NCBI RefSeq assembly: GCF_004197395.1
Contig: NZ_SELS01000026.1
Location: 1-64,000, forward strand
Direction of reading: 5' to 3'
Origin: Paraburkholderia sp. UYCP14C
GTDB taxonomy: Bacteria > Pseudomonadota > Gammaproteobacteria > Burkholderiales > Burkholderiaceae
DNA length: 64,000 nucleotides
The position numbers and the translations under genes are program-made. The notes under the pieces were generated by a model. The model did not search any database. It was not told the origin of the DNA and saw only the letters and a list, made by a program, of their open reading frames with translations. Every line of letters begins with the position of its first letter. The first letter of the stretch is position 1. Below, in pieces: positions 9,023 to 18,807 of the stretch.

Positions 9023-12000
9023 TCAGTTTGCACCGCCATCGCCAAAAAGCGCAAACGGCGCCCAGAAAAACGGATGCGCATACGACGCGATCATCTTGCC
9101 GTCTTTGAATCGTCCGGATTTGTCGATCATTGCAATCATTGTTTGCCGCAACGCTTCCGCGCGGCCCAGCGTCGGCTCCGACTGTTGAAGAGAAAACAGT
9201 TGGGTCGTCAGTTCCTGGGCCGACTCTGTTTCCACAGCCCAATGCGTTGCAAGTAGAGCGCGCGTGCCCGCGTAGAAAAAAGCCCGTCCCATACCTGAGA
9301 CCGCCTCTGAACCAGCGCCATCGGCCGCAGCCGTGTTGCAGGCTGACAGCACGACCCAGTCGGCGTTCAGTTTGAGCGTCAGCACATCACCCATCTTGAG
9401 CAGCCCATCGCCCGTTCCACCCACCACCTTCGGATTCGACAAGGCCAGAGCAGGTTGCTGGAGTCCGTCGAGGTCCCCCGGCACGAGTCCGTGCGTGGCA
9501 AACATGACCACCCGGCGATCGGCGAGCAGTCCGCTCTTCGCCGCCGATACGGTTGCCGCGCTGCCGAGTAAAACGTCCGAGCTTTCATCCGCACCGAGCG
9601 CACGTGCTACCTTGCGTACCTCGTCGGCCGTTTCGGGGAGGGGCATCAGATCGTCCAGATGCGCCGAGACGAGCGCCTGGCTATCCAATGCGCCCCGACT
9701 GGTGATACGTGTATCGAGGACACGGATGCCATTCGCGCCTCGCTGGCTCACCTGAGGCGTACTGGCGGCCGACTGCGCAGCGCTAAACAGAGGGTCGCCG
9801 AAGCCGATGAATTTCTTGCGGGCAGCGGTCGCCGGCGATACTTGCCGCAGACTGACGAAGGCCGCGGCTGACGGCACGCTCGAAGTGGCGTGCGTGCGGG
9901 CCAGCCATGCTACGTGCCGGTAACCGTCGAACAGCGCTTGAGCATCAGTCGTGTGCGAAGGCCGCTCAACGGGTAGCAAGCCGAACGGCACGAAGCCAAG
10001 TGCTTCGTCAGGGACAATGACGAGCGAATGCGCGCGATCCCATCCCGACCGCACGGGCAAGAGGCCCTGTTCATAGATGGCGTAGGCCGCGGCGACATCG
10101 AACGGCTTGATGCTTGCGAAGGTATCTCCGTGTATTTCGGTCGAGGCCCGGACCAGCGCCACGAGACGGCTAATCTGTTCACGCCCGCCGCTGGACGCGC
10201 GAAACAGAATCGAGCCGGACGGATCGATACTCCAGATAAAGATGCGATCGCTGCTGATGAAGGTCGCGACCAGCACCTCGTCCGCGTGCAGCGCCCTGGC
10301 GACAGCGCCGACCCCCACGCCGGGCGACTCCATGGCGGCGCCGCGCTCGCCCAGGTGCATGACAAGATCCCGGTGAGCCGCGTCCTGCTCCTGTTGAGTC
10401 CGCTTCAGCTCGTCGACGAGTTCCAACGTGATCTGCTGTATCTGCGGGCTGGGCCGGGTGGCGGACAATCTGGCGAGATGAACGCGCAATGCGCTCGCGC
10501 GCAAAGCAAGGTCCTGTTCCTGACGAACGACGTCCGCGGTTTGCGACGACGCTGCTGCCGCTCGCATGGACGAAGCCTGAATCGCTCGCCGAACCTCAGC
10601 TTCGCGTGCCGAATCCGCCAGAACAAAGGCCTTCTCGGCAATCTGGCGGCTCACCTTGGGATCGCTCGCATGCTGCGAGGCTTCGAACATGACGCCGACG
10701 TAGCATTCCGTCAGGAGGTGGTAACGCACATGATCGAATACGTTGCTACCCCCGCCGGTCGTGGCGTATTGCGCAAATACCTCGAACTCGGCGATTGCGT
10801 CGGCGCTCTGCCCGGCATGGGCGAGCGTGAATGCATGAATCGCGCGTGCCTCGACCCATTCCCGACTGCCTTCCCCATACGTGCCGCGCCGCAGTTCCAC
10901 CAGGTTGGTCGCGAGCGGGAGCGCCCGCGCGGTCTGCCCATTTGCGGCCAAAGACAGAATTGCATCAGGTGACTGCTGAAAGAGAGCTCTCGCAAAGAAG
11001 TCGTCGTCGGGGAGCCCCGCCTTTGCTTGCTCAAACGATGTCAGGCTCTTCGTCAGGTCGCCTTGCGCCAGATAAATGCGGCCCTTGAAGTGATCGATCA
11101 GGCGGCGTTCACGTACATTCGGCGGCGCTTTCATCTCGTCAAGGATCGCGAGCGCTTCGTCGCACAGACGAAGCGCATCGGCGATGTGATTGCGTGCATA
11201 AACCGCTTCGCCCAGCGCGAGGACCCCATCGACGGTATCGAGGTTGGTTCGCCCGACTCGACGAAGCAACGTGCGAATGACCTGACGATCTATTGCTTCC
11301 GCCTCGTCATACCTACCCTGCTTCACCAGATTGGCGGACAGATGCAGCAGACGTTTCTCGACCCAGTTGGGCGTCCGATCTTTACGAGCGCTGCCCTTGT
11401 AGGCGGCAATCGAGTCACGTATGAAGGGCTCGGCCTTTCTCCACTGGCCGTCCGACTCGAGGATCAGATATTCGACGGTCGGGGCACGCCACTCCTGTGG
11501 CGGATCGGATTGGCTGACGCGGCTCAACAGTTGCTCCGCCTGCTGCCCGGCACTTCGAGAGTCGCTCGTATCGCCCATCGAGGCATAGATGGCACTCAGC
11601 GTTTCATAGTTGCCGATTGACCTGGGTACCTCGCGTATGGCCTGTTGCATCAGTTCGATCGCCGTCTGGAAGTTGCCCGCCTCCAATTCCGCATTGGCAA
11701 GTTCCCGGACGACGTCGCGTCTTTTTCCCGCGAAGCCGGCGTGCTCTGTTTGCTCATAAGCCGTGCGCAGATCGGTGAGCGCCTGTTCCGAGCGGCCGAT
11801 CTGCGCGGCCGCATTCGCACGTTTCCAATAGAACGTCACCAGGCTCTGACCGTCCTGAGGAGATGTTGCATCGGCAATCGCCGTGAGACGCTGCAAGGTG
11901 GCCTCATTGCCCTTTTCGGTGCGAATTTCCACAAGAATGTCGTTCGTGTTCCTCGGCGGCTGCAGGATTGGTTGAACGGATGCCGAGAGCGGCAGGTTGC

Positions 12001-12094
12001 CTGCTTCATCGTGTGGAGTCAGCGCGCCTGACGAGCAACCTGCGAGCAGCCATGTGAAAAAACACCACACGAGGTGCATGTGCGTCGTTTTCAC
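9023..12094 (-). CDS. Large TPR-CHAT domain lipoprotein (caspase-like), copy 1
   Basis: GTG at 12092-12094 is chosen because GAGGAGGAGC precedes it by a few bases and it opens a lipoprotein signal ending LLAGC. The 1,023-residue product has a long helical TPR/SEL-like region (about residues 50-600) and a C-terminal CHAT domain. The catalytic pair are His868 in FATHGLVPGD and Cys919 in LSACNTAAADG, followed by the AFFYAGTRALLATHWAV motif. CHAT domains are caspase-related cysteine peptidases. Attachment to a membrane outside the cytoplasm is unusual for this group. Its paralogue lies 265 nt upstream in the same orientation. Confidence 0.9.
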   Translation of the reverse strand: MKTTHMHLVWCFFTWLLAGCSSGALTPHDEAGNLPLSASVQPILQPPRNTNDILVEIRTEKGNEATLQRLTAIADATSPQDGQSLVTFYWKRANAAAQIGRSEQALTDLRTAYEQTEHAGFAGKRRDVVRELANAELEAGNFQTAIELMQQAIREVPRSIGNYETLSAIYASMGDTSDSRSAGQQAEQLLSRVSQSDPPQEWRAPTVEYLILESDGQWRKAEPFIRDSIAAYKGSARKDRTPNWVEKRLLHLSANLVKQGRYDEAEAIDRQVIRTLLRRVGRTNLDTVDGVLALGEAVYARNHIADALRLCDEALAILDEMKAPPNVRERRLIDHFKGRIYLAQGDLTKSLTSFEQAKAGLPDDDFFARALFQQSPDAILSLAANGQTARALPLATNLVELRRGTYGEGSREWVEARAIHAFTLAHAGQSADAIAEFEVFAQYATTGGGSNVFDHVRYHLLTECYVGVMFEASQHASDPKVSRQIAEKAFVLADSAREAEVRRAIQASSMRAAAASSQTADVVRQEQDLALRASALRVHLARLSATRPSPQIQQITLELVDELKRTQQEQDAAHRDLVMHLGERGAAMESPGVGVGAVARALHADEVLVATFISSDRIFIWSIDPSGSILFRASSGGREQISRLVALVRASTEIHGDTFASIKPFDVAAAYAIYEQGLLPVRSGWDRAHSLVIVPDEALGFVPFGLLPVERPSHTTDAQALFDGYRHVAWLARTHATSSVPSAAAFVSLRQVSPATAARKKFIGFGDPLFSAAQSAASTPQVSQRGANGIRVLDTRITSRGALDSQALVSAHLDDLMPLPETADEVRKVARALGADESSDVLLGSAATVSAAKSGLLADRRVVMFATHGLVPGDLDGLQQPALALSNPKVVGGTGDGLLKMGDVLTLKLNADWVVLSACNTAAADGAGSEAVSGMGRAFFYAGTRALLATHWAVETESAQELTTQLFSLQQSEPTLGRAEALRQTMIAMIDKSGRFKDGKMIASYAHPFFWAPFALFGDGGAN

Positions 12095-12359
12095 TTGCTC
12101 CTCCTCGCGTCGTTGAGTCGTCGGGAATTGCGTTGCACGGGCTGAGAGCGGCCGGCCAACGCGAATGACGGCAGATGGTCCTGCGTCTGGAGAATAGCCG
12201 CTGACATCGTGGATACATGCCGATACCTCGGCAATTTGCGCCTTGATATGGAATCTTCCGTCGCCTCCCAGCCGGACTACTGATGTGCTTACCGAAATCG
12301 GTCGTCGTGCTGTGCATTGACGCCGCGTGTGTTCTGAGTGCGCTGAGACGGACCTCGCT

Positions 12360-15300
12360 TCAATCCCGTCCGTCACCTACCAGTGAAAACGCAGCCCAGA
12401 AAGCCGGATGGCCATACTTTTCTCCCGGCGTGCGCATGACCTCCAGCATTGCCTGCCGTAGAGCCTGCGCCCTCGACATTCGATGATCGGCTGCCTGGTT
12501 GCGGAACAAGGTAGTCGTCAGCAGCCGTGCCGATACCGTCTCGACTGCCCAGTTCGAGACCAGAATGCCGCGCGCGCCAGCGTAGAAGAACGCCCGCTCC
12601 AGCCCGGACGCGGATTCGCCGTTCTCATCGTCATGTTTTCCCGTATTGCAGGCGGACAGCACGACCCAATCCGCGTCTAGCGTCAGGCTGAGTATGTCGT
12701 CGATGCTCAGGAAGCCGTTGCTCCCGGGATCGCTCACCAGCGCGGGATTGGACATCGCGAGTGCGGGCTCGTCGAGGCCCGTCACCTCGCCGGGCGCAAG
12801 GCTATGAGTCGCAAAGGCGACCACACGATAGCGCGACAACTCCGCTGCCTTCACATTGCCGACGGTGGCTCGCACGCCCAGAAAGAGATCGCGTTGAAGG
12901 TCCGCCCCCGTACTACGGGCAATGTCGCGCAGTTCTTCCCCGGTATCGGGCAGCGGGGGCAAGTGAGAAAACGCCTCGACGAGCGGGACGCCCGATGGAC
13001 GAGCCGAGGCCGGCGCTGTGTCGGTGTCGGCGGCAGCGGGCGCCACGACGAGATCGCGGACCGACAATCCACGCGTCGTGCGTTCTCCTGCCGGTGGCTG
13101 CGCGGCGAAAACGGGGTCGCCGAAACCAAGGAACGGCCGCCGTTCGGCCGCTTTGGTCGACGCGGTCCTCAACGCGAGCAACACGTTGGCGGATGAAAAC
13201 TCGGAGATAGCCACACGCTTGATGAGCCACGGCCTGTTCGCGTCGATACCTTGCGAGCCATCCGTGACGTCGCCGTCGCGGCCCGTCAGCAGAAGTCCTA
13301 AAGGAATCTGGGCAAGCGGGCCATCGGGTATCACGATGAGTGTGCGTGCCGTTGCCCAGAGCGCGCCGTCGGGCGCCAGCAAGCTCGAATAGAGTTGCTG
13401 GGCCGCAGCGACATCAAAGCGTTTGAGCGTGCCATCGGACAGATCGACGCTATGCCTGAGCGACTCGACTTGCTGAAGCAATCGCTCGCGCGAGATCGGT
13501 ATCGCTCTGAAGCGAGACGTGTCGCCTTCGAGCGTCCATACATACGTTTGTCGAGCGCCGACAAAAAATGCCACCACTGCCTCGTCCGGGCGTAGCAAGC
13601 GGCGAACGTCGCTGATCGCTGTTGCTCGTGGCGCGACCAGCTCAGCATAGGTCGGGAAGCGGGCGGTGATTTCTTTTGCCAGCGCTGCCTGTTGCTCCTG
13701 AGCGAGGCGTACCTCGCGCTCGAGCGCGTTGATCGTCGCGTCGTCGGTCTGTTTGTTCGGCATCAGGGACACGCGTTCCAGCAGGCTGCCAAGCGACTGG
13801 GCGCGATTGGCAGCATCCTGTTCGCGGCGCGCAAGCCCTGCAAGCTGTGAATTCGGCAGGCTGGTTCGCGCGGTGCTCGCCGTGATCGCGCGCTGAACAA
13901 GGCCGTTGCGAACCGTGTCGGCCAGCCCGAATGTCTCCCCGGCCACGTCGATACCGGCGGGTGTTTCGCCGGATCGTGCCATCCTCGCGAGCAGTTCGAG
14001 GTAACCCTCGACGATCACTCGAAGCTTGTATTGCTGCACGTAGCCGATCGCGGCATCTTTCCCGTCGTCGCCTCCACCATATCTCCACGGTTTGACGAGC
14101 TCAGGCAGCGCCAGCCGGTACTGTGCGAGAGCCGCTTCGCTCTTCCCCTGGGCGGACAGCGTGTTGCCCAGATAGCCGCGAAAGACGGCAATGTCAGCTG
14201 GATCCGGGCGGGGAAGACGCTCAGCCCCGGTGATCTGGTGTCGAAGCATTCCCTCCGCTTGCGCTGACTTTCCAAGGTTCAGTAGCGCGAGAGCCCATTC
14301 TGAGTGCCTTGCCCCGAACCTCGAGAACTGCTCTTCACTTTCTCGCATGCCGGTGTCGCGCTGGCGGAAGATTTCGGCAGATTTTGCCCATCTTCCCTGC
14401 ATGTTGAGTACCAGTCCTTTCCACGCACGTAGTTCAGCCAGTCCGAGTGAATATGGCACGATCTTCGCTCGATCCGCAGCCTGCAATGCTCGATCGAAGA
14501 GTTGTTCCGCCTGCTTGATATGTCCTTCCCGGAGCCGGATGATCGCCAGCAGTTTTAGCGCCGATACTGTGCGGTTCGAACCGAACCCGGAGAGCGTCGC
14601 GACTTCCACGTACGAGAGGCGCGCGAAGTGTCCCGCTTCTCCCAGCTTTCCGGTGCTTATAAGTGCATAAGCGAGGCGCGCTTCGGCGATTGCCACATAT
14701 CTCCTGCCCTCGAGTGCCGCCTCACTGTTGGGCACGTACAACTCGCTCTGGGCATGGAGGATCTCACGGCGTATATCGACTTCTTGTCGGGCCAACTCCA
14801 CGCCAGCACGGTAATTCCCCTCGGTCATCTGCAACCGCGCGTCTACCCCATGGATCGCTGCAGACGCTTCCAACGTCACGATCCTGGAACTGTGTCGCAG
14901 CCGCAATAACAGTCCTTTGGCCGACTCCAGGGACGCATTGGCCTCAGGCAGCCTTCCCAGATCGAGTTGCGCGTGAGCGAGCCCGGTATCGATGAACAGG
15001 TGGCGAGTCAGGTCTGAGGCCGACAGCTTGTCCAGCGTCCGCTTCAGGTATTCAATATCGGCCACAAAGTCGCCCGATTCTTCGTACGCAGAGATTAGCG
15101 CGTCACGAATGATGTCCCGGCTGCAAGGTGCAGTGTTTGTTTGCCAGTAGCCGATCGATGCCTCCGCCTGTGTCAGATCGGCGATCGCGGCCGGATACCG
15201 GCCAAGGCGAAAATTCGCGACTCCCCGGGATTGGTAAAAGGCGCACTTTTCCTCGTTCGTCTGCGAGGCGGGCGGTATCGCGGAGACCTGTCTTTCGAGT

Positions 15301-15485
15301 TCGGCGATGAAGTGCGGGTCCGGTTGCACAGCCAGCTCGTCGTTCGTTTCATCGCTAGCGAAAGCCGATTCCTCGCCGCAAGAGGCGATCAGGAACAGCA
15401 TCGTGCAGAACCGGAGGACGAGAATGAGGGCACGCGTGCCCGGGCAGATCCGCGAGCGTCTCGCTTCTATCGATGGAGTGATCAC
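12360..15485 (-). CDS. Large TPR-CHAT domain lipoprotein (caspase-like), copy 2
   Basis: GTG at 15483-15485 is preceded by GGAGGT at a 5-nt spacing. The 1,041-residue product has an N-terminal signal ending LFLIASC, extensive TPR-like helical repeats and a C-terminal CHAT domain with His894 (FATHSLAPGE) and Cys946 (LSACNTGKHD). The architecture is the same as its downstream neighbour but the sequences differ widely outside the motifs, so duplication is old. Both have intact dyads. The gene leads a probable CHAT-CHAT-M23 unit. Its substrate is unknown. Confidence 0.9.
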   Translation of the reverse strand: MITPSIEARRSRICPGTRALILVLRFCTMLFLIASCGEESAFASDETNDELAVQPDPHFIAELERQVSAIPPASQTNEEKCAFYQSRGVANFRLGRYPAAIADLTQAEASIGYWQTNTAPCSRDIIRDALISAYEESGDFVADIEYLKRTLDKLSASDLTRHLFIDTGLAHAQLDLGRLPEANASLESAKGLLLRLRHSSRIVTLEASAAIHGVDARLQMTEGNYRAGVELARQEVDIRREILHAQSELYVPNSEAALEGRRYVAIAEARLAYALISTGKLGEAGHFARLSYVEVATLSGFGSNRTVSALKLLAIIRLREGHIKQAEQLFDRALQAADRAKIVPYSLGLAELRAWKGLVLNMQGRWAKSAEIFRQRDTGMRESEEQFSRFGARHSEWALALLNLGKSAQAEGMLRHQITGAERLPRPDPADIAVFRGYLGNTLSAQGKSEAALAQYRLALPELVKPWRYGGGDDGKDAAIGYVQQYKLRVIVEGYLELLARMARSGETPAGIDVAGETFGLADTVRNGLVQRAITASTARTSLPNSQLAGLARREQDAANRAQSLGSLLERVSLMPNKQTDDATINALEREVRLAQEQQAALAKEITARFPTYAELVAPRATAISDVRRLLRPDEAVVAFFVGARQTYVWTLEGDTSRFRAIPISRERLLQQVESLRHSVDLSDGTLKRFDVAAAQQLYSSLLAPDGALWATARTLIVIPDGPLAQIPLGLLLTGRDGDVTDGSQGIDANRPWLIKRVAISEFSSANVLLALRTASTKAAERRPFLGFGDPVFAAQPPAGERTTRGLSVRDLVVAPAAADTDTAPASARPSGVPLVEAFSHLPPLPDTGEELRDIARSTGADLQRDLFLGVRATVGNVKAAELSRYRVVAFATHSLAPGEVTGLDEPALAMSNPALVSDPGSNGFLSIDDILSLTLDADWVVLSACNTGKHDDENGESASGLERAFFYAGARGILVSNWAVETVSARLLTTTLFRNQAADHRMSRAQALRQAMLEVMRTPGEKYGHPAFWAAFSLVGDGRD

Positions 15486-15835
15486 GAGCCACCTCCGAAC
15501 CGGCGTTCTTCAACGACTTGCGAACACGGAATAAGCGACCTGCGTGCTTGTCAGGAATGTTAGACGATCACCATGAAAAGGAGCTCGTCTTACAAATTTC
15601 CCACAACGTAAGCCACCTGTAGCCATGCGGCACAAAAGAACTCTGTCCCGGTTAAATTCGATTGACGATCCCGATGTCGTCCGACAACAATATTCCGGGC
15701 GATCGAGCCAGCCGCTCCTGACCGATCTCTTCGCTGTAACTCTGCATCTTCCGTTCGCATTAGCGTCGCCACGCGGCTTCATCACCGTCGGAGTTCAATC
15801 AGCCTCTCAGCGAGACACAACAGGAGAACGAATCA
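15486..15835. other. Divergent promoter region between the CHAT unit and the GH28 gene
   Basis: 350 nt separate the two outward-facing genes. It must hold both promoters; I see no confident -35/-10 pair. AGGAGA at 15822-15827 is the ribosome site for the GH28 side. Confidence 0.5.
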
Positions 15836-15845
15836 ATGGAAACGC

Positions 15846-18023
15846 ATGACAAGGACGATCCCAGGTTCACGGAAGTCCTCACCAACGCGCGCCTCTCCCG
15901 GCCGGCGCGCGTTCATGGCCTTCGCCGGCGTGTCCGCAGGCGCAACCCTGCTGGGGGTCGGTCGCGCGGCGGCGGCAGCAGACTCGATGCTGCCGATTCC
16001 CTCCTATCCTGGCGGTCGACCTCCGGCACAACCCGGCGGGGACCCGATCTGGGGACCGGACGGACAGGCCGCGGCCATTCTCAGGAAACTTACCCACCTC
16101 AATCCCTCGATGTTCGCCCACACCGGCGACTTTCACGTGATGAGCTACGGGGCGCGCACACTCCCCGCCTCCGCGTTGATTGCGTCGACCGCGTGGCCGG
16201 GCGGCACGATTCCATGGGTAAACGGTAAGGAAGCGACCGATTTCCCGGCCAACGACCGGCAAAGCCCCGGCTCGAATGTGATGGTGCCGTGCGACTATAC
16301 GGGCACGCAGTACGACTCGTGCGCCGCGTTCAATGCCGCGATCGCTGACGCGAATCGTTGCGGCGGCGGCCGTGTGGTGGTACCGGCCGGCAACTGGTAT
16401 TGCGGCGGTCCGATTGTGCTCCTGAGCCATGTGAACTTCCATCTGTCATCGGGCTGCACGATCTACTTCAGCCCGAACCCGGCGGACTACGCGAAGAACG
16501 GCCCCTACCCGACGGCGAACGGCAATCTGTATCACACGCGCTGGCAGGCGAACGATTGCCTGAACTTCGGCTCGCCGATCTATGCGTTCGGCCAGACCAA
16601 CATCGCACTGACCGCCGACGACAACACCTGCGTGCTGAACGGTCAGGCGATGACGCCGATGCAGCCGAGCACCCAGCCGCCGACCTCGTGCTGGTGGACC
16701 TACAAAGGAAGCAGCAACACGTACGGCTGTGCCGGATCGTCGACGCCGTCGCAGGCTTATGTGAATCCGAACAACGTCCCACTAACCAGCCTTCCCGCTT
16801 CGCAAATCCAGAATCCGCAGGCAAACGTTCCCTTTACGAATCAGTACGGTGTTTCGAGTTCGCTAATGCAGCTGCTCACGGGCACGGGCTGGAATCAGGA
16901 CCAGAACTATTTACCCGCGCTGTCCGAACTGCGCGTGCCCTTCACAGACCGCATCTTCGGCAACGGACACTTTCTGCGTCCGTGCATGATCGAGTTGATC
17001 GGCTGCACAAACGTGCTGCTGCAGAACTACCACACGCAGAACACGCCGTTCTGGCAGCACCACCCGACCGACTGCACGAATGTGGTGATCGACGGCGTAT
17101 TCGCCGATAGCGTCGGACCGAACAACGACGGCTTCGATCCGGACGCGTGCAACTACGTGCTGGTGCAGAACGTTCAGTTCAACACCGGTGACGACTGCAT
17201 CGCGATGAAGTCCGGCAAGTATCTCGATACCGAGTACGGTCCGATGCAGAACATCGTCGTGCAGAACTGCACGATGCAAAGCGGCCATGGCGGTCTGACG
17301 ATCGGCAGCGAAATGAGCGCGGGCGTGCAGAATGTCTACGCGCGCAATCTGACGATGGAAAACGAGAACTGGGCGAGCAATCCGCTGAACATCGCGCTGC
17401 GCTTCAAGAGCAACATGAATCGCGGCGGCTTCATCAACAACGTCTGGATCGACGGCGTGACGCTGGCCAACGGCGTGAATCTGGCGGGAAAATACGGCGG
17501 CGGCTCGCTGAGCTCGCAGGGCTCACAGTACAAGATCACCGGTTCCGGCACGACCGGCCTTGCGCCGAATCCTTCCACCGGCCAAGGCGGATTGATCACG
17601 TTCGACTGCGATTACAGCCCGTCCGGCGATGCGGTACGCTGGAGTCCGTCGGTGATCAGCAATATCAACATCACGAACGTGAACGCGAGCAACGTGTCGG
17701 GTCCGGTGTCGTACTCGATGCCGTCGGGCTTCGTCGCCGGGTCGAATTCGTGCTTCCAGGCGCTCGTCATGCAAGGCCCCGAGGCGGTCGACTACAACGG
17801 TCCGGTGCCGGTGCCGACTGTGAGTCCGATCAGCGGCGTCACGATCTCGAACTGCAACCTCGGCAACCCGGTGTGCACGGGCGCGTTTCCAACCACGCCT
17901 TCGACGTCTGCGTCGTCCGCGCCGGGTCCGGTCTTCGTGAGCAATGTAAGCGGTATTAAGCTGACCAACGTGGTGATCGCGGGCACTACGTACAACACCT
18001 CGCTGAGCGCACCGGCGACCTGA
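15846..18023 (+). CDS. Secreted glycoside hydrolase family 28 (polygalacturonase-like)
   Basis: The product (725 residues from this ATG) starts with a twin-arginine signal, GRRAFMAFAG then an Ala-rich h-region. It continues as a right-handed beta-helix with GH28 active-site segments: NNDGFDPDAC, NTGDDCIAMKSG, SGHGGLTIGSE and LRFKSN. GH28 enzymes hydrolyse pectin galacturonan, consistent with a plant-associated host. The ribosome site AGGAGA fits the ATG at 15836 (8-nt spacing), which is in another frame and reads METHDKDDPRFTE before losing the signal near 15900. A one-base loss at the start is therefore likely; see findings. A hairpin at 18031-18062 follows the stop. Confidence 0.85.
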   Translation: MTRTIPGSRKSSPTRASPGRRAFMAFAGVSAGATLLGVGRAAAAADSMLPIPSYPGGRPPAQPGGDPIWGPDGQAAAILRKLTHLNPSMFAHTGDFHVMSYGARTLPASALIASTAWPGGTIPWVNGKEATDFPANDRQSPGSNVMVPCDYTGTQYDSCAAFNAAIADANRCGGGRVVVPAGNWYCGGPIVLLSHVNFHLSSGCTIYFSPNPADYAKNGPYPTANGNLYHTRWQANDCLNFGSPIYAFGQTNIALTADDNTCVLNGQAMTPMQPSTQPPTSCWWTYKGSSNTYGCAGSSTPSQAYVNPNNVPLTSLPASQIQNPQANVPFTNQYGVSSSLMQLLTGTGWNQDQNYLPALSELRVPFTDRIFGNGHFLRPCMIELIGCTNVLLQNYHTQNTPFWQHHPTDCTNVVIDGVFADSVGPNNDGFDPDACNYVLVQNVQFNTGDDCIAMKSGKYLDTEYGPMQNIVVQNCTMQSGHGGLTIGSEMSAGVQNVYARNLTMENENWASNPLNIALRFKSNMNRGGFINNVWIDGVTLANGVNLAGKYGGGSLSSQGSQYKITGSGTTGLAPNPSTGQGGLITFDCDYSPSGDAVRWSPSVISNINITNVNASNVSGPVSYSMPSGFVAGSNSCFQALVMQGPEAVDYNGPVPVPTVSPISGVTISNCNLGNPVCTGAFPTTPSTSASSAPGPVFVSNVSGIKLTNVVIAGTTYNTSLSAPAT

Positions 18024-18030
18024 TGCCGAC

Positions 18031-18062
18031 GCACAAGGACGCGGGCAACCGCGTCCTTGTGC
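18031..18062 (+). terminator. Hairpin after the GH28 gene
   Basis: A perfect 14-bp stem, GCACAAGGACGCGG and its complement, with a GCAA loop lies 7 nt after the stop codon. There is no T-tract, so termination may need Rho or it may act as an mRNA stabiliser. Confidence 0.6.
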
Positions 18063-18136
18063 GCGGTGATCACAGTGAGCGCGATGACGTCAAGCGAAGA
18101 ATCGGGTTTTTCCTGGCGCAGGTTCAGCGAAGCGGG

Positions 18137-18310
18137 TCACTGCGGATCCGGATGAGCGAGGCCCGCTTCCTCGATGATCTGCTCGTATTTCTCCACGCCG
18201 ACTACGGCGCGGTACTCCTGCATCAACAGGATGAGCGCCTGCGCCGTGCGGGAAATCACACCGTAGGCTTCCAGCTGCTCGGCGTGCACCAGAGCCTGCC
18301 CCAGATTCAT
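18137..18310 (-). CDS. Small hypothetical protein
   Basis: The 57-residue helical protein opens MNLGQALVHAEQLEAYGVIS and ends GLAHPDPQ. It probably forms a pair with the small gene just upstream on the same strand. I do not recognise a family. A start 51 bases further up (18361) is possible but would overlap the upstream gene. Composition and alternating helix pattern support real coding; no domain is visible. Confidence 0.5.
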   Translation of the reverse strand: MNLGQALVHAEQLEAYGVISRTAQALILLMQEYRAVVGVEKYEQIIEEAGLAHPDPQ

Positions 18311-18326
18311 GCTCACGTCGGGGTCC

Positions 18327-18503
18327 TCAATGCAGTTGAACGGCGAGCAGGTTGTTAGCAAACGAGGGCCGGGCGGACACGAACTCCATCAGGTCGACGA
18401 AGCCGTTGCTGAGAGCAAATTCACGCAGCGCATCGGGGCCGCTGTCAGCCTTGATGTGGCCGTAGCTTTCGACCATCTTCAGGTCGGTAATCAAGTACAC
18501 CAT
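18327..18503 (-). CDS. Small hypothetical protein
   Basis: The start at 18503 is preceded by GAAAGAGG at a suitable distance. The 58-residue product MVYLITDLKMVESYGHIKAD and onward has a short beta start followed by a helix (DALREFALSNGFVDLMEF). Together with the downstream small gene it looks like a two-gene unit. I do not know its role; it lacks the features of a toxin-antitoxin pair that I could name, although size and pairing would permit one. Confidence 0.5.
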   Translation of the reverse strand: MVYLITDLKMVESYGHIKADSGPDALREFALSNGFVDLMEFVSARPSFANNLLAVQLH

Positions 18504-18571
18504 CTCAACCTCTTTCCGTCCGGGAATGCCCCGAGTTGTACTACGCACGTATGGATCGACCGAAAGGGCGT

Positions 18572-18596
18572 GTTATCCACATTTTTGGTGGATAAC
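18572..18596. promoter_or_regulatory. Palindrome built from two DnaA-box-like sequences
   Basis: GTTATCCAC at 18572-18580 and GTGGATAAC at 18588-18596 form a perfect 9-bp inverted repeat with a 7-nt centre. The left arm extends to TTATCCACA, the consensus DnaA box; the right arm reads TTATCCACC on the minus strand. It lies upstream of the small gene pair. Confidence 0.45.
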
Positions 18597-18807
18597 GCGG
18601 TGGACAAGTCGCACGACGTCGAACCGTTGTCCCCTCAAGGTACGGGGCGAAGAGTACGAAGCATCGCTTAAATCGGGCTTAAACAAAGTCGACGGTACGT
18701 ACGCATTGCCGGGCCGTCGGCTCGGGAGCGCACACTGCCGCGACAAGCGCCGCATTCACGTGGTGCGAATCACCGATGCGCGGGTCCAGTGGGCGGTCAG
18801 GTGCGAA

